From: Clostridia bacterium
GTDB taxonomy: Bacteria; Bacillota; Clostridia; Christensenellales; Borkfalkiaceae
Assembly (NCBI GenBank): GCA_017504165.1
Contig: JAFVRR010000012.1
Span: forward strand, 88,885-152,884
DNA: 64,000 bases
Direction of reading: 5' to 3'
The position numbers and the translations under genes are program-made. The notes below the pieces were generated by a model, which ran no database searches, was not told the DNA's origin, and saw nothing but the letters and a program-made list of their open reading frames with translations. Shown here in pieces: positions 52,747 to 62,800 of the stretch (its first letter is position 1; each line of letters opens with the position of its first letter).

Positions 52747-55014
52747 CTAATTTTGTTTTTCGTAATTACATTTCTTGTTAGAACAAATAACCTTTTCGTC
52801 CTTTTCAATCAAGTATTGTCCGCACGTTGGGCATAAATCACCCGTTGGAATATCCCAACTGATAAACTTACAAGATGGATACCCTGAACAGCCGTAATAA
52901 ATTGCGCCTTTTTTCTTAGAAACCATCTTTTGCGCAGGCTTATGACAAATTGGGCAAACCCCTTTAAGTTCACTTAAACTTCTCGTTCCACCGCACTTAG
53001 AGCATTTGTAATAGTTGCCGAATTTCCCCGTTTTAAATAACATTACCGAAGAACACTTGTCGCATTTTTCGTTAGTTATTTCATCGCCTTCTTGCATTTT
53101 AGTATTACATTCAGCGTTAGGACAACTTAAATATTTACCGAATTTGCCGTCTTTAAGGGTCATTAACGCACCGCAATTAGGGCAAGGTTTATCCGTCTTT
53201 TTATCGTCTAAATTTCTAGTCTTTTTACATTCTGGGCAGAATAAGAATTCGCCAAATCTTCCCTTTTTCTTAACGTAGTTGCTAGAACAATAATCGCAAG
53301 GAATATCAGTAGGCTCGCTATTATCGCCCGTCGCGTTTTTAAGGTCTTCAATGAACGGATAATAAAATTCGCCTACCATTTTGTGCCAATCTTTACCCTT
53401 TTCGGCAATATCGTCGAGTTTGTCTTCCATTCTAGCGGTAAAATTAACGTCTAAAATATCGGAAAAGTTCTTCATTAAAAGGTCGGTTGCTCCGAACGCA
53501 ATTTCGCTAGGCACGAGATATTTACCCTTACGGCTAATGTATTTATGCTTTGTTAAAGTGCCGATAATAGTCGCGTAAGTCGACGGTCTGCCAATACCGT
53601 TTTCTTCAATTGCCTTAACTAAAGTAGAGTCGGTAAATCTAACGGGTGGCTTTGTAAACTTTTGCTCTTTTTCAAGTTTTTTAAGGGTTAAACTATCCCC
53701 CGCTTTTAAGTCTGGTAAAAGTTTATTTTCCGCCTCGTCTTCACCCGTTTTGCCTTGAACGAAATCGTAAACTACGGTATAACCTTTAAAGTTTACACTT
53801 CTACCGCTAGCCTTAAAGGAATATTTATCTTTAACAGCGGTAATTTGCATAGAGTTAAACTTAGCATCCGCCATTTGTGACGCCAAATACCTTTCGTAAA
53901 TAAGCCTATACAAGTTGTAATGGTTTTTATCTAAAATATCTTTAACTTTGTCAGGGGTTATATTAATATCGATAGGACGTATTGCCTCGTGCGCGTCTTG
54001 AGCGTTCTTTTTAGTAGTATATACGTTTGGTTTTGACGGTAAATACTCACTGCCAAAATTCTTTTCTACGTATTTTAAACACTCTTGTTGAGCGTCTTCA
54101 GAAATACGCGTACTGTCCGTTCTGATATAAGTTACTAGCGCCAAATGTCCTTTAGAAGTTTCAATACCTTCGTAAAGGTGTTGGGCAAGTTGCATTACTT
54201 GTGGGGCAGATAAACCTAGTTTACTTGACGCGTCTTGTTGCATAGTCGAAGTAGTAAACGGTGGGAGGGCGTGTGATTTAACTATGCCCTTTTTAACTTC
54301 TTTAACGGTATAAGGGCTATTGTTACAAGCATTAAATACTTCTTCCGCCTCCGTAGCGCTTGACGGTCTAAACTTCTTGCCGTCCTTTTCCGCAAGAAGC
54401 ATTTTAAATTCAGTAGAAGAGCCTTCGGGCTTAACTTTAGCGGAAATCATCCAATATTCTTCGGGAACGAAACCGTTAATCTTCCTTTCAAGGTCCACAA
54501 CCATTCTAACCGCAACCGATTGCACTCTTCCCGCAGATTCGGCATCCTTTACCCTAGTTCTTACAAACGGAGAGAGTTTGTAACCCACTATTCTATCTAA
54601 AATTCTTCTCGCTTGTTGCGAGTTTACTAAATTATAATCTATTCTACCCGGCTCTGAAATGGCTTTTTTAACCGCTTTTTCACTAATTTCGTTGAATTTT
54701 ATACGATGAGTTTTGCCTTTAATATCTAAAACTTCGTATAAATGCCACGCGATTGCCTCACCTTCTCTATCTGGGTCGGTTGCAAGATAAACGAGGTCGG
54801 CTTTGCTAGCAAAGGCCTTTAATTCTTCAACCGTCTTTTTTTGTTTAGGTTCTATTTCATAAGTTGGTTCAAAATTATTATTCACGTCAACGGCAAAGCG
54901 TTTTTCAGGTAATCCCCTTACGTGTCCGCCACTGCCTAAAACCTTAAATTTTCCGCCTAAAAATCTTTCAATTGTCTTTGCCTTTTTAGGCGATTCTACG
55001 ATAATTAAATGCAT
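52747..55014 (-). CDS. topA: DNA topoisomerase I
   Basis: 755 residues. Toprim LIIVESPKKAKTIERFLG and YLATDPDREGEAIAWHLYE; active-site Tyr in VTYIRTDSTRIS. The C terminus carries five zinc-ribbon repeats of the CxxC...CxxC type (C-D-Y-C, C-P-N-C-G, C-D-K-C, C-P-I-C-H, C-P-T-C-G). It relaxes negative supercoils. Follows dprA by 14 bases. Confidence 0.97.
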   Translation of the reverse strand: MHLIIVESPKKAKTIERFLGGKFKVLGSGGHVRGLPEKRFAVDVNNNFEPTYEIEPKQKKTVEELKAFASKADLVYLATDPDREGEAIAWHLYEVLDIKGKTHRIKFNEISEKAVKKAISEPGRIDYNLVNSQQARRILDRIVGYKLSPFVRTRVKDAESAGRVQSVAVRMVVDLERKINGFVPEEYWMISAKVKPEGSSTEFKMLLAEKDGKKFRPSSATEAEEVFNACNNSPYTVKEVKKGIVKSHALPPFTTSTMQQDASSKLGLSAPQVMQLAQHLYEGIETSKGHLALVTYIRTDSTRISEDAQQECLKYVEKNFGSEYLPSKPNVYTTKKNAQDAHEAIRPIDINITPDKVKDILDKNHYNLYRLIYERYLASQMADAKFNSMQITAVKDKYSFKASGRSVNFKGYTVVYDFVQGKTGEDEAENKLLPDLKAGDSLTLKKLEKEQKFTKPPVRFTDSTLVKAIEENGIGRPSTYATIIGTLTKHKYISRKGKYLVPSEIAFGATDLLMKNFSDILDVNFTARMEDKLDDIAEKGKDWHKMVGEFYYPFIEDLKNATGDNSEPTDIPCDYCSSNYVKKKGRFGEFLFCPECKKTRNLDDKKTDKPCPNCGALMTLKDGKFGKYLSCPNAECNTKMQEGDEITNEKCDKCSSVMLFKTGKFGNYYKCSKCGGTRSLSELKGVCPICHKPAQKMVSKKKGAIYYGCSGYPSCKFISWDIPTGDLCPTCGQYLIEKDEKVICSNKKCNYEKQN

Positions 55015-55027
55015 TATTACTCCTAAA

Positions 55028-56110
55028 TTATTTTGCTAAACTATACTCGTTTCCACCAGTCTTTACAATAACCCCTTTAATCTCTAAAGAAGTAAGAATA
55101 GGTATCAACTCGTATATTTTAAAGTTAGTTTTCGACACTATGTCGTCAACTAAGGTATTGCCTTCTTTTATAGCGTTTATAATATTATTTTCTTCTTCAG
55201 TCAATAAAATTTTATCATCGCTATCTAAATTAAAACTTAAAACTTCCGAAATATCTTGTAGGTCGGTCACTAAATACGCGCCCTCTTTAATAAGAGTGTT
55301 TGGAAGTTCACCGCCAAAAGTTCCTAAAGTGTACGGAAAGGTAAATACTTCTTTGCCGTAATCGAGCGCAAATGACGCGGTGTGTCTAGTTCCGCTTTTA
55401 CTTTCACCACTAACGATAAGCGTACCTTTAGATAAGCCCGCTATTATCCTATTTCTTACAGGGTAATGATATGCAAGCGCAGGTACTTCGGGTGGATATT
55501 CGCTAATAACTAGACCGCCCTTTTCTATGGTTTTTAAAATATAGTCGCGGTTTATTTCCGACTTTATAAAATCGTGCCCGCTAGCAAGCGTTAATATTAA
55601 ATTGCCACTATCAATAGCGCCTTCAATTGCGGATAAATCTCCGCCTTGCGCAACGCCCGTTACTATTACTATACCGCTACTAGATAAACTTTCGCTAAAC
55701 TGTTTAGTCAATTTTAAATATTGCGATAAAGTCTTTCTAGAGCCTACGATAGAAAACTTGTTTTTAGCGTTTAAAAGGTCGATATTCCCCTTACAGTATA
55801 GACAAATAGGGTTAATCGGCAAACAACTTAACTCTTCGGGGTAGTTTTCGCTAATTTCCGTTATGCAAACTACTCCCCGCTCTTCGTATTTTACTAATAT
55901 TTTATCAATAAAGTTTTCTTTTATTGCAAGTAGGAAAGAATTGACGAATTTATCTAAGTTGTTAGCGGTTAAATAATCTACCGCTATTTCGGGGTTTGTA
56001 AAAAAGTCTTCTAAAGTTGAATAACTATCGATTATTCCCCTTTTATGCTTATAATCTAAGTTTAAAAATCCGTCGATAAAAATTATTGCCTTTTCGCTTA
56101 AATCGTACAT
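55028..56110 (-). CDS. dprA: DNA-protecting protein DprA
   Basis: 360 residues. Rossmann core with VGSRKTLSQYLKL, VTGVAQGGDLSAIEGA (modified SGxARGID), ASGHDFIKSEINRDYI, VISEYPPE and SGTRHTASFALDYG. It loads RecA on incoming single-stranded DNA during transformation. The ATG overlaps the comM stop by one base (TGATG). Presence with comM shows a competence-type gene pair but not that the organism is competent. Confidence 0.95.
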   Translation of the reverse strand: MYDLSEKAIIFIDGFLNLDYKHKRGIIDSYSTLEDFFTNPEIAVDYLTANNLDKFVNSFLLAIKENFIDKILVKYEERGVVCITEISENYPEELSCLPINPICLYCKGNIDLLNAKNKFSIVGSRKTLSQYLKLTKQFSESLSSSGIVIVTGVAQGGDLSAIEGAIDSGNLILTLASGHDFIKSEINRDYILKTIEKGGLVISEYPPEVPALAYHYPVRNRIIAGLSKGTLIVSGESKSGTRHTASFALDYGKEVFTFPYTLGTFGGELPNTLIKEGAYLVTDLQDISEVLSFNLDSDDKILLTEEENNIINAIKEGNTLVDDIVSKTNFKIYELIPILTSLEIKGVIVKTGGNEYSLAK

Positions 56111-57630
56111 CAATTAAACTTACCCCTATAAGAAACTGCCTCTAAAATATGCTTAACTTCGATATTTTCGCTCATATCAAGGTCGGCAATAGTCCTTGCT
56201 ACTTTTATAATTCTACTTCTAGCCCTTGCCGATAAATCGAGCGCCTCAAAAGATTTTCTAATAATATCTTCGCATTCTTTAGAGAGTTTGCAAAACTCTT
56301 TAAGTTGCTTTTCGCCCATTTCGGCGTTAGTGTTAATCTTGTCGTTTTTAAAGCGTTCGCGTTGAATTTTGCGTGCAAAGTCCACCCTTTTTTTAACGCT
56401 AGCGCTACTTTCTTCTTTACTGTCGGACACAAGGTCTTCATACTCTACGCTATCAACGGACAACTGAATATCAATTCTATCAAGAAGTGGGCCCGAAAGT
56501 TTATTTCTGTACCTTCTAATTGTCGAAGAGTTACAAGTACAAACTTTATCTTTAACGCCATAGTTTCCGCAAGGGCAAGGGTTCATACTACCGCAAAGCA
56601 TAAAACTTGCGGGATATTCTACCGACGCTTTAATTCTAGCAACGGTAACAACCCTATCTTCAAGCGGTTGGCGTAAACACTCTAGTAAAACCCTAGAATA
56701 CTCTGGAACTTCGTCTAAAAAGAGTACGCCGTTATGCGCTAAACTAATCACGCCCGGCATTGAATTTTGACCGCCACCGATAATAGACACTTGCGATGCG
56801 GTGTGGTGTGGGCTCATAAACGGCCTTTTATACACTATGCCGTTATCCCCGGTAATTTTACCCGCTACGCTATGTATTTTTGTAGTTTCAAGCGCCTCTT
56901 CAAAACTCATTTCAGGCATAATGGTTGGAATACACTTTGCAAGCATTGTTTTACCCGCGCCAGGTGGACCAACGAATAAAATATTATGCCCGCCCGCAAC
57001 GGCAACTTCTAAAGCGCGCTTTGCAAAGGCTTGACCTTTAACGTAAGATAAGTCTACCGAATATTCGGTGTTTTCTTTTAAAACTTCGTAAGGGGTGTAT
57101 TCTACCCTTTCAACTATTTCTTCGCCTAAAAGAAAGTTTACCACTTGCTTTAACGAAGTCATTGCGTAAACTTCTACGCCTTCGATATAACTTGCCTCTT
57201 TTTTGTTATCTAAAGGGATAATAAACTTTTTAACTCCGTCGTTTTTAGCGGAAATAATCATAGGAAGTAAGCCTTGTACCGAACGTATACTTCCGTCTAG
57301 CGAAAGTTCGCCGATAAACACGTATTCGCTAACGTTATCAGTAAGTCCCACTTGATTAGACTTTAAAATACCTATAGCGATTGCAAGGTCTAAATACGCG
57401 CCTTGCTTTTTAACGTCGGCTGGGGCTAAATTGATTGTAATTTTATGGTTAGGGAATTTAAGACCGCTATTTTTGATAGCCGAGCGCACCCTTTCTTTAG
57501 ACTCTTTAACCGCGGTATCGGGTAGCCCTACTATATCGAATGCGGGAAGACCGTTAGCCACGTCGACTTCTACGTCAACGGCAAAACCAGTCAAGCCAAA
57601 TAGCGCGTAACTTTTAGTCTTTGCAAGCAT
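56110..57630 (-). CDS. comM: ComM/YifB-family Mg-chelatase-like AAA+ ATPase
   Basis: 506 residues. N-terminal Lon-like domain (VDVANGLPAFDIVGLPDTAV, ITINLAPADVKKQGAYLDLA), Walker A GPPGAGKTMLAKC, Walker B GVLFLDEVPEY, and the Mg-chelatase NPCPCGNYGVKDKVCTC with its Cys-rich insert. ComM is a branch-migration helicase for transformation. The longest ORF starts five codons earlier; AAGGAGGG precedes the ATG reading MLAKTKS. Confidence 0.94.
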   Translation of the reverse strand: MLAKTKSYALFGLTGFAVDVEVDVANGLPAFDIVGLPDTAVKESKERVRSAIKNSGLKFPNHKITINLAPADVKKQGAYLDLAIAIGILKSNQVGLTDNVSEYVFIGELSLDGSIRSVQGLLPMIISAKNDGVKKFIIPLDNKKEASYIEGVEVYAMTSLKQVVNFLLGEEIVERVEYTPYEVLKENTEYSVDLSYVKGQAFAKRALEVAVAGGHNILFVGPPGAGKTMLAKCIPTIMPEMSFEEALETTKIHSVAGKITGDNGIVYKRPFMSPHHTASQVSIIGGGQNSMPGVISLAHNGVLFLDEVPEYSRVLLECLRQPLEDRVVTVARIKASVEYPASFMLCGSMNPCPCGNYGVKDKVCTCNSSTIRRYRNKLSGPLLDRIDIQLSVDSVEYEDLVSDSKEESSASVKKRVDFARKIQRERFKNDKINTNAEMGEKQLKEFCKLSKECEDIIRKSFEALDLSARARSRIIKVARTIADLDMSENIEVKHILEAVSYRGKFN

Positions 57631-57719
57631 AATTCCCTCCTTCAAAAATGATACTAGCCCATTTTATACATTAAGTATTGTAAACCAACTTTTGTAAAAA
57701 GTAAACCATTTTTTAAGAT

Positions 57720-57812
57720 TTTTTCTATCTTTATATATAATATATAGATAGCGCGTAACTATAAATATATTATATATATTTAACTTAAATAATCACTTTA
57801 AAAAAAATTTTA
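57720..57812. other. AT-rich stretch upstream of ung
   Basis: Runs of TATATATAATATATA and related sequences, no gene or clear motif beyond the ung promoter that follows. Confidence 0.5.
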
Positions 57813-57841
57813 TTGCAAAATACAATAAAATATGTTAAAGT
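57813..57841 (+). promoter_or_regulatory. Probable promoter giving a leaderless ung mRNA
   Basis: TTGCAA (57813-57818), 17 bases, TAAAGT (57836-57841). Six bases to ATG 57848 and no ribosome-binding site. Confidence 0.5.
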
Positions 57842-57847
57842 AGTTCT

Positions 57848-58519
57848 ATGATTAAGTTTAACAATTTATGGGATGAAGTTTTATCCCCACTATTTAACGA
57901 CGAACGCTATTTAAAAATAAGAAGTTTTTTAAAAGAAGAGTATTCTAAATATACCATATACCCTAATATGTACGATATTTTTAAATGCTTTGTAAAAACG
58001 GACTATAACGACGTAAAAGTGGTAATTTTAGGTCAAGACCCCTACCACGAATACGGTCAAGCGCAAGGCATAAGTTTTTCCGTGCCCGACGGAGTTAAAT
58101 TCCCGCCGTCACTTAAAAATATTTTTAAAGAACTTCAATCCGATATTGGCATTTCACCCCCAAAAAGCGGAGATTTAACTAAGTGGACGGAGCGTGGAGT
58201 TTTACTACTTAACACCGTTTTAACGGTAAGAGAAGGTCAAGCAAACTCGCATAAAAACTGCGGTTGGACTTGGTTTACCGACGAAGTTATTTCCCTACTT
58301 TCCAAGCGTGAAAAACCTATCGTGTTTATTTTATGGGGTGGCAACGCAAGGGCTAAAAAGAGCCTTATTGACCAAAGCCGTCACTTTATAATAGAAAGCG
58401 CGCACCCGTCCCCACTTTCCTGCCACAACGGCTTTTGGGGCTCTAAACCATTCTCTAAAGCGAACGAGTATTTAACTAAAATAGGCTCAACCCCAATCAA
58501 TTGGGATTTAAATGAATAA
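57848..58519 (+). CDS. ung: Uracil-DNA glycosylase
   Basis: 223 residues. Family A catalytic block VVILGQDPYHEYGQAQGISFSV with the water-activating Asp, later VFILWGGNARAKK and HPSPLSCHNGFWGSKPFSKAN. It removes uracil from DNA. The start has no Shine-Dalgarno; the -10-like TAAAGT ends six bases upstream, so a leaderless message is plausible, though a start farther in is unlikely given the usual N terminus. A terminator follows immediately. Confidence 0.96.
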   Translation: MIKFNNLWDEVLSPLFNDERYLKIRSFLKEEYSKYTIYPNMYDIFKCFVKTDYNDVKVVILGQDPYHEYGQAQGISFSVPDGVKFPPSLKNIFKELQSDIGISPPKSGDLTKWTERGVLLLNTVLTVREGQANSHKNCGWTWFTDEVISLLSKREKPIVFILWGGNARAKKSLIDQSRHFIIESAHPSPLSCHNGFWGSKPFSKANEYLTKIGSTPINWDLNE

Positions 58520-58523
58520 ACAA

Positions 58524-58556
58524 AAAACCTTGCGACGTTTCGCAAGGTTTTTTTAA
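58524..58556 (+). terminator. Terminator of ung
   Basis: AAAACCTTGCG / CGCAAGGTTTT hairpin followed by TTTTT. Confidence 0.9.
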
Positions 58557-58563
58557 TTTATAC

Positions 58564-58642
58564 CTCCCCCGAAATTTCGGGGGAGTTATCGCTACGGTAT
58601 ATTATTGTCTTTTGCCCACCCGACGGAAACCCGTAGGGTGGG
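58564..58642. other. Two further strong hairpins between ung and the Rhs cassette
   Basis: CTCCCCCGAAA / TTTCGGGGGAG (58564-58585) and CCCACCC...GGGTGGG with an inner ACGG/CCGT (58615-58642). Neither contains an ORF; they mark the boundary of the accessory region. Confidence 0.6.
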
Positions 58643-58685
58643 TTTAATTATTTGCCTTTAGATTTTCCATTATAATAATTACACT

Positions 58686-59054
58686 TTAATTATTATCGTT
58701 TTTATAAGTTTCAATTGTTTTTAACGCTTCCCAACAAGATGAGTCTTGTTTGACTATCTTTGATAAATATTCTTCCGACAATTTCATATGAGCCAAATCT
58801 ATTAGACATATTTTATTATCAATTAAAAAGTCTAAAACGTCTTTAGGAATAAACAAATTATATTCTTTGTTTTTATAAGTATCTAATATTGTATCTATAA
58901 TCAATGACCACGCAATATTCAAAGTTTCCTTTGTAAGCGTTAAGTCACATAATTTATTTAAATTTCTCCACTCGAAATTTTTATTAATTGTTATTTTACA
59001 AAAAGGAGCCTTCTTGTTCTTTGTAACAATATCTATATATCTTTGAATTTTCAT
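58686..59054 (-). CDS. Small protein of unknown function in Rhs cassette
   Basis: 122 residues from the ATG reading MKIQRYIDIV; TAGGTGAT lies just upstream, so this start is preferred to the longer ORF. The protein is mostly helical, with a repeated Lys/Asn-rich, AT-rich character (ITINKNFEWRNLNKLCDL, LDTYKNKEYNLFIPKDVLDF). No family recognised. It follows an orphan toxin-tip-like fragment by eight bases and could be its immunity protein (inference from position only). Confidence 0.5.
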   Translation of the reverse strand: MKIQRYIDIVTKNKKAPFCKITINKNFEWRNLNKLCDLTLTKETLNIAWSLIIDTILDTYKNKEYNLFIPKDVLDFLIDNKICLIDLAHMKLSEEYLSKIVKQDSSCWEALKTIETYKNDNN

Positions 59055-59062
59055 AGTATCAC

Positions 59063-59269
59063 CTACGCAAACAACTTTAAAATTTGTTTCCAAAGACGCC
59101 TTAATGCTTTTCTTTGTTGCGGATTTAAATCTTCTCCGTTCAAGGTTTTCCCATCTCTTCCTATTCTGATATTAGTTCCATCCGTGCCTTTTAAATGAAT
59201 ATGTTCTGGCAAATGGTCGTCTGAATATTTTTGCGCCCAATATCCATTACTTTTCCCTGTTGTTTTCAA
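59063..59269 (-). pseudogene. Orphan toxin-tip-like fragment
   Basis: 68 codons from a TTG directly after an in-frame TAG, without a ribosome-binding site. The sequence (YWAQKYSDDHLPEHIHLKG, GTNIRIGRDGKTLNGEDLN, QQRKALRRLWKQIL) resembles the short DHxPEHIHxKG...IRIG domain seen at the ends of some polymorphic toxins (DUF4160-like). It has no N-terminal Rhs part, so I read it as a displaced C-terminal tip left beside its immunity gene by recombination. Confidence 0.45.
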
Positions 59270-59291
59270 CTACCAAATTGTAGCACTACTA

Positions 59292-59313
59292 GGCGGAGTA
59301 GTTTCACTCCGCC
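59292..59313. terminator. Hairpin between toxin-tip fragment and immunity gene
   Basis: GGCGGAGT / ACTCCGCC with loop AGTTTC; a second stem CAAATC/GATTTG follows. Confidence 0.55.
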
Positions 59314-59351
59314 ACAAATCGTTTGATTTGGATTGTAAAACATAAAAAGTT

Positions 59352-59873
59352 TTATTTGTTATCCTTTGAGTTGCTATTACTAATATTAGCTATTTTTACC
59401 GCATAACCTAAATCTATCATTTTTTTAACATTTACATAAGATATGCCTATAGACATATCAATATATAAGCCTTCTCGCAATTTTTTCATTGCCCACCTAC
59501 CATTTGATTTTAACTTAAAAGACATATCTCCTGCATTAGGATAATAAGATTTATTGACAAAAAATTTCACATAAACACATTCAAGTATATCTTCTTTTTT
59601 GATTTCCCAAATAATCTTTCTTCCTTTATATAAAACAATTTGCTCTTTTGTAATCTCAACTGTCCTATGAAACACAAAAGCAAATAGAAAAAAAGATATC
59701 CATATTATTAACAAAATGATTCCGAAGATTTTCAATGCTAATATATTATACTTCAAATCTTTTGATATCAATTGAAAAATTAAGCCTATTAAATATAATA
59801 TTACAATACAAAAGCTAGCCAAAAGGGTAATTGAAAATTTTATATTAAGAGCGTTTCTAAATTTTATTATCAT
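59352..59873 (-). CDS. Putative Rhs immunity protein, two-helix membrane protein with PH-like domain
   Basis: 173 residues. Two hydrophobic segments near residues 12-35 and 46-70, then VEITKEQIVLYKGRKIIWEI and a second beta-rich half (MSFKLKSNGRWAMKKLREG). It starts 11 bases after the Rhs stop with GAGGTG at good spacing, so it is translationally linked to the Rhs gene, the position expected of a cognate immunity gene. Its layout matches 24972 and 25601. Immunity is inferred from position, not from a known family. Confidence 0.6.
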   Translation of the reverse strand: MIIKFRNALNIKFSITLLASFCIVILYLIGLIFQLISKDLKYNILALKIFGIILLIIWISFFLFAFVFHRTVEITKEQIVLYKGRKIIWEIKKEDILECVYVKFFVNKSYYPNAGDMSFKLKSNGRWAMKKLREGLYIDMSIGISYVNVKKMIDLGYAVKIANISNSNSKDNK

Positions 59874-59884
59874 ACTTCACCTCA

Positions 59885-62800
59885 TTAAAAGAAGTAATAC
59901 CATGGATATTGGAACAATCTTAAAGCGTTAGAAACTATCACCTTACCAATCCCGTCAAAAATAATTTTCTTGATAGTTCTTTTAGGGAAATCTTTTAACA
60001 AGTAATTATAAGAGCCTCCCACACCCATTACCATCCCTACACCATAGTTTGTCAATCCCTTCAACGTAGTATTTCCCCCGTTTCTTATTGCATCATTCCA
60101 ATTAAATTTCCTATTATTAAAATATGTTTCTATTGTATATGACCCAACACCTGACGCAAAGGATGATGTCATAGTAATGCCAACCGTTGTTGCTAACAAT
60201 ACTCCTTTCTCGGCAAAGGTAGATACTGCAACAAATCCTGCAATACTTTTACCTCCTATCGCAAGAGCTGTCGCTCCACCAACTAATGTTGCCGCGCCCA
60301 ACACTCCGCCTACTAACGCACCAGACAAAACACCGCCCCATATATTTTCGCCTTGTATACCAGCACTTACACCACCAATAATCCCACCAACGACCGCGCC
60401 TATTAGTACACCGATTAACAAAGAAATAAAAAATCCTTCCCCAGTCTCATCTGTAAACATTATTGGGTTGTTGTTGGCATAAGCGTAAAGGTTTAATTGA
60501 CCTATTGTTTGTGAAAGCGTTGGCAATAACTCGTAGTTATCGGCATTGATAAACCTTCTTATTGTTGGGTCGTAATAACGGGTTTGCAAATAGTAAAAAC
60601 CTGTTTCCGTATCGTAATAATATCCACGATATCTAAATGGGTTTATATCCGCCATACTGCCAGTTTTAGTTAATATATTTCCCCAAGCGTCATAAGTATA
60701 CGTTGCTACTTGCGTTCCTGAACTATCTCTAATACCTATTATATCGCCTAAAGTATTCTTTTCGTAATAATAGTTTGCTCCGTTATACACAAAACCAGAT
60801 AAACCCATCATATCGTAAATATAATATATTAAGTTATTGCTTGTTCCTGTTTTACGGTTTTCTGCTATTATCTTTGAGCCGTCTAAATAATATTCAGTCA
60901 CGTTGCCGTTTACCGTCTTTTTATAGCGCAAACCGTTCATATCGTACGAATATGCAAAGGTGTTATTATTAAGCGTTCCGCTTTCTAATTTCCTACCTTG
61001 TGACCATACCATATTAGTTCCGCCAGAATACGTGCCCTTATACTTTATTGGATTACCCATTGAATCATAACTAAAAAAATTATTTGTATTATTTTCCACG
61101 TAATACAATATTCTTCCGTAAGAATCAAAATTATAATTAACAGTAGAACTTCCCGTTGTCACGCTTGCTATTGAATTATTACTGTCATAAGTATAAGTTT
61201 TGGTTGTTCCGTCTATAGTTTCACTTGCTAAACGCCCTGCAGCATCGTAAGTATAATTGAACGTTTTACCATTGTATTGAGTAGACGTGACAAAGCCTTT
61301 AGTATCGTAAGTACTTTGGGCAATGGCACTATTATTAGTTGTGTCTCTAATTGTTTTTAATCTATTAGTAGCATATTCGCCACTATTGTCCGCCCAAGTA
61401 TCGTAGATATACGTTCTATCCATAATAGAAGTAGTATTATTGTTTGCACTATATCTACTTACTCTATCAATATCGTCATAGTAAACGTTAGAATTATAAC
61501 TACCTACACTATTATTGGTTAACTGTCCTTTATAATTATAAGCGTAAGAAAGGTTATAGGTTGTATTCGTGCTACCAATAGTAAATATATCACTTGTTGA
61601 CGTAACCCTTTCTAACACATCGTCATAATTAGTAGTTAACTGAGCGCCGTAAGATAAGCCCGTAATTGTCAGCGAACTTTGCGTTGTACTATTTAAATCA
61701 CCATAATTATAATTTAATAATTCTACGCCGTTTTTACTATGGCTAGAAGACGTTAACCTGTTAACGTTATCGTTATTATACGTATAGGTATCGCTAACCG
61801 CACTGTTTTTAACATAATCAACTATGGTAGAATTACCATTATACGTATACATTTCAATTTGACCGTTTGAATAAGTAATACTATCTAAATAATTATCGTA
61901 ACTATAACGCGTATCGTCTACGTAATTATAACTAAGCATATTACTTCCGTTATGGTTTATTGACGTCACGTAACCTAACGAATCATACTCCCTTGTATAA
62001 GTATTATTACCAAACGTGTGACCTGTATTTACGCCGTTGGTGTAATTATTTGTTGAAGATAGGATTGTATTATTAAGAGAATCTATTACAGTTGTTGTAA
62101 CGCTAGTACCTGAATTGTCATAAGTATATTTTTCAGTAACACCGTTTGATTGAACGCTTTCTAATCTAACGTTACCACATATACCCAAATATTTTTTAAT
62201 TGTTTGAGGATTTTCTCCATCTCTAGTAGTAACAGTATATCCAACTATTATATTATTGTTACAATCATAGGTTTTAGTAGTTTTAATACTTTTTAAATTT
62301 TCTCCACTTTTAACTATATTTACAATCGTGATACAATTATTGTTTTCTTTTGTAGTATTGTGTGTTTCTGAATAAATAGTAGAGCCGTTACGCTTTGTTA
62401 CTACGCTTGATAATTCATTATCCTCATCATAAGTATAGGTTGTAATTTCAGGCGTTGTATCTTGTTTGCTTTTAGTTTCCAATTGTGTTAATTGCCCGTA
62501 AGAGTTATACGTTCTATTTTCATTTTCGCCTTTTTTAGTATAACTATCTACTTCTGTTATAGAATAAACGTTATTATTTGCAGGTTCTACGCCATGTTCT
62601 TTAGTTTCTTTAACGTAGTCTATTACGTTATATGTAACGTTTGATATCTTTGTTGGATTAATCGAACTATTATTTTTAAAAATAAAAGGCGTACCTGAAC
62701 TTGCGTAACCACAAGGTAAAGTAATATATAATTTACCACCATTTTCTAAAACTATACGTTTGCTATGGTTACTCAACGTCACAGTCAAATCCATATCATA

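Noticed and set aside
22094..57645. Possible TGA-as-tryptophan code of mollicutes
   Set aside because: comM ends in TGA in a normal place and Trp is encoded by TGG throughout; the standard code applies.
61081..62580. Short tandem repeats in the Rhs coding region as a CRISPR-like array
   Set aside because: The repeats are degenerate YD-repeat codons in frame, with no constant spacer or identical repeat units.
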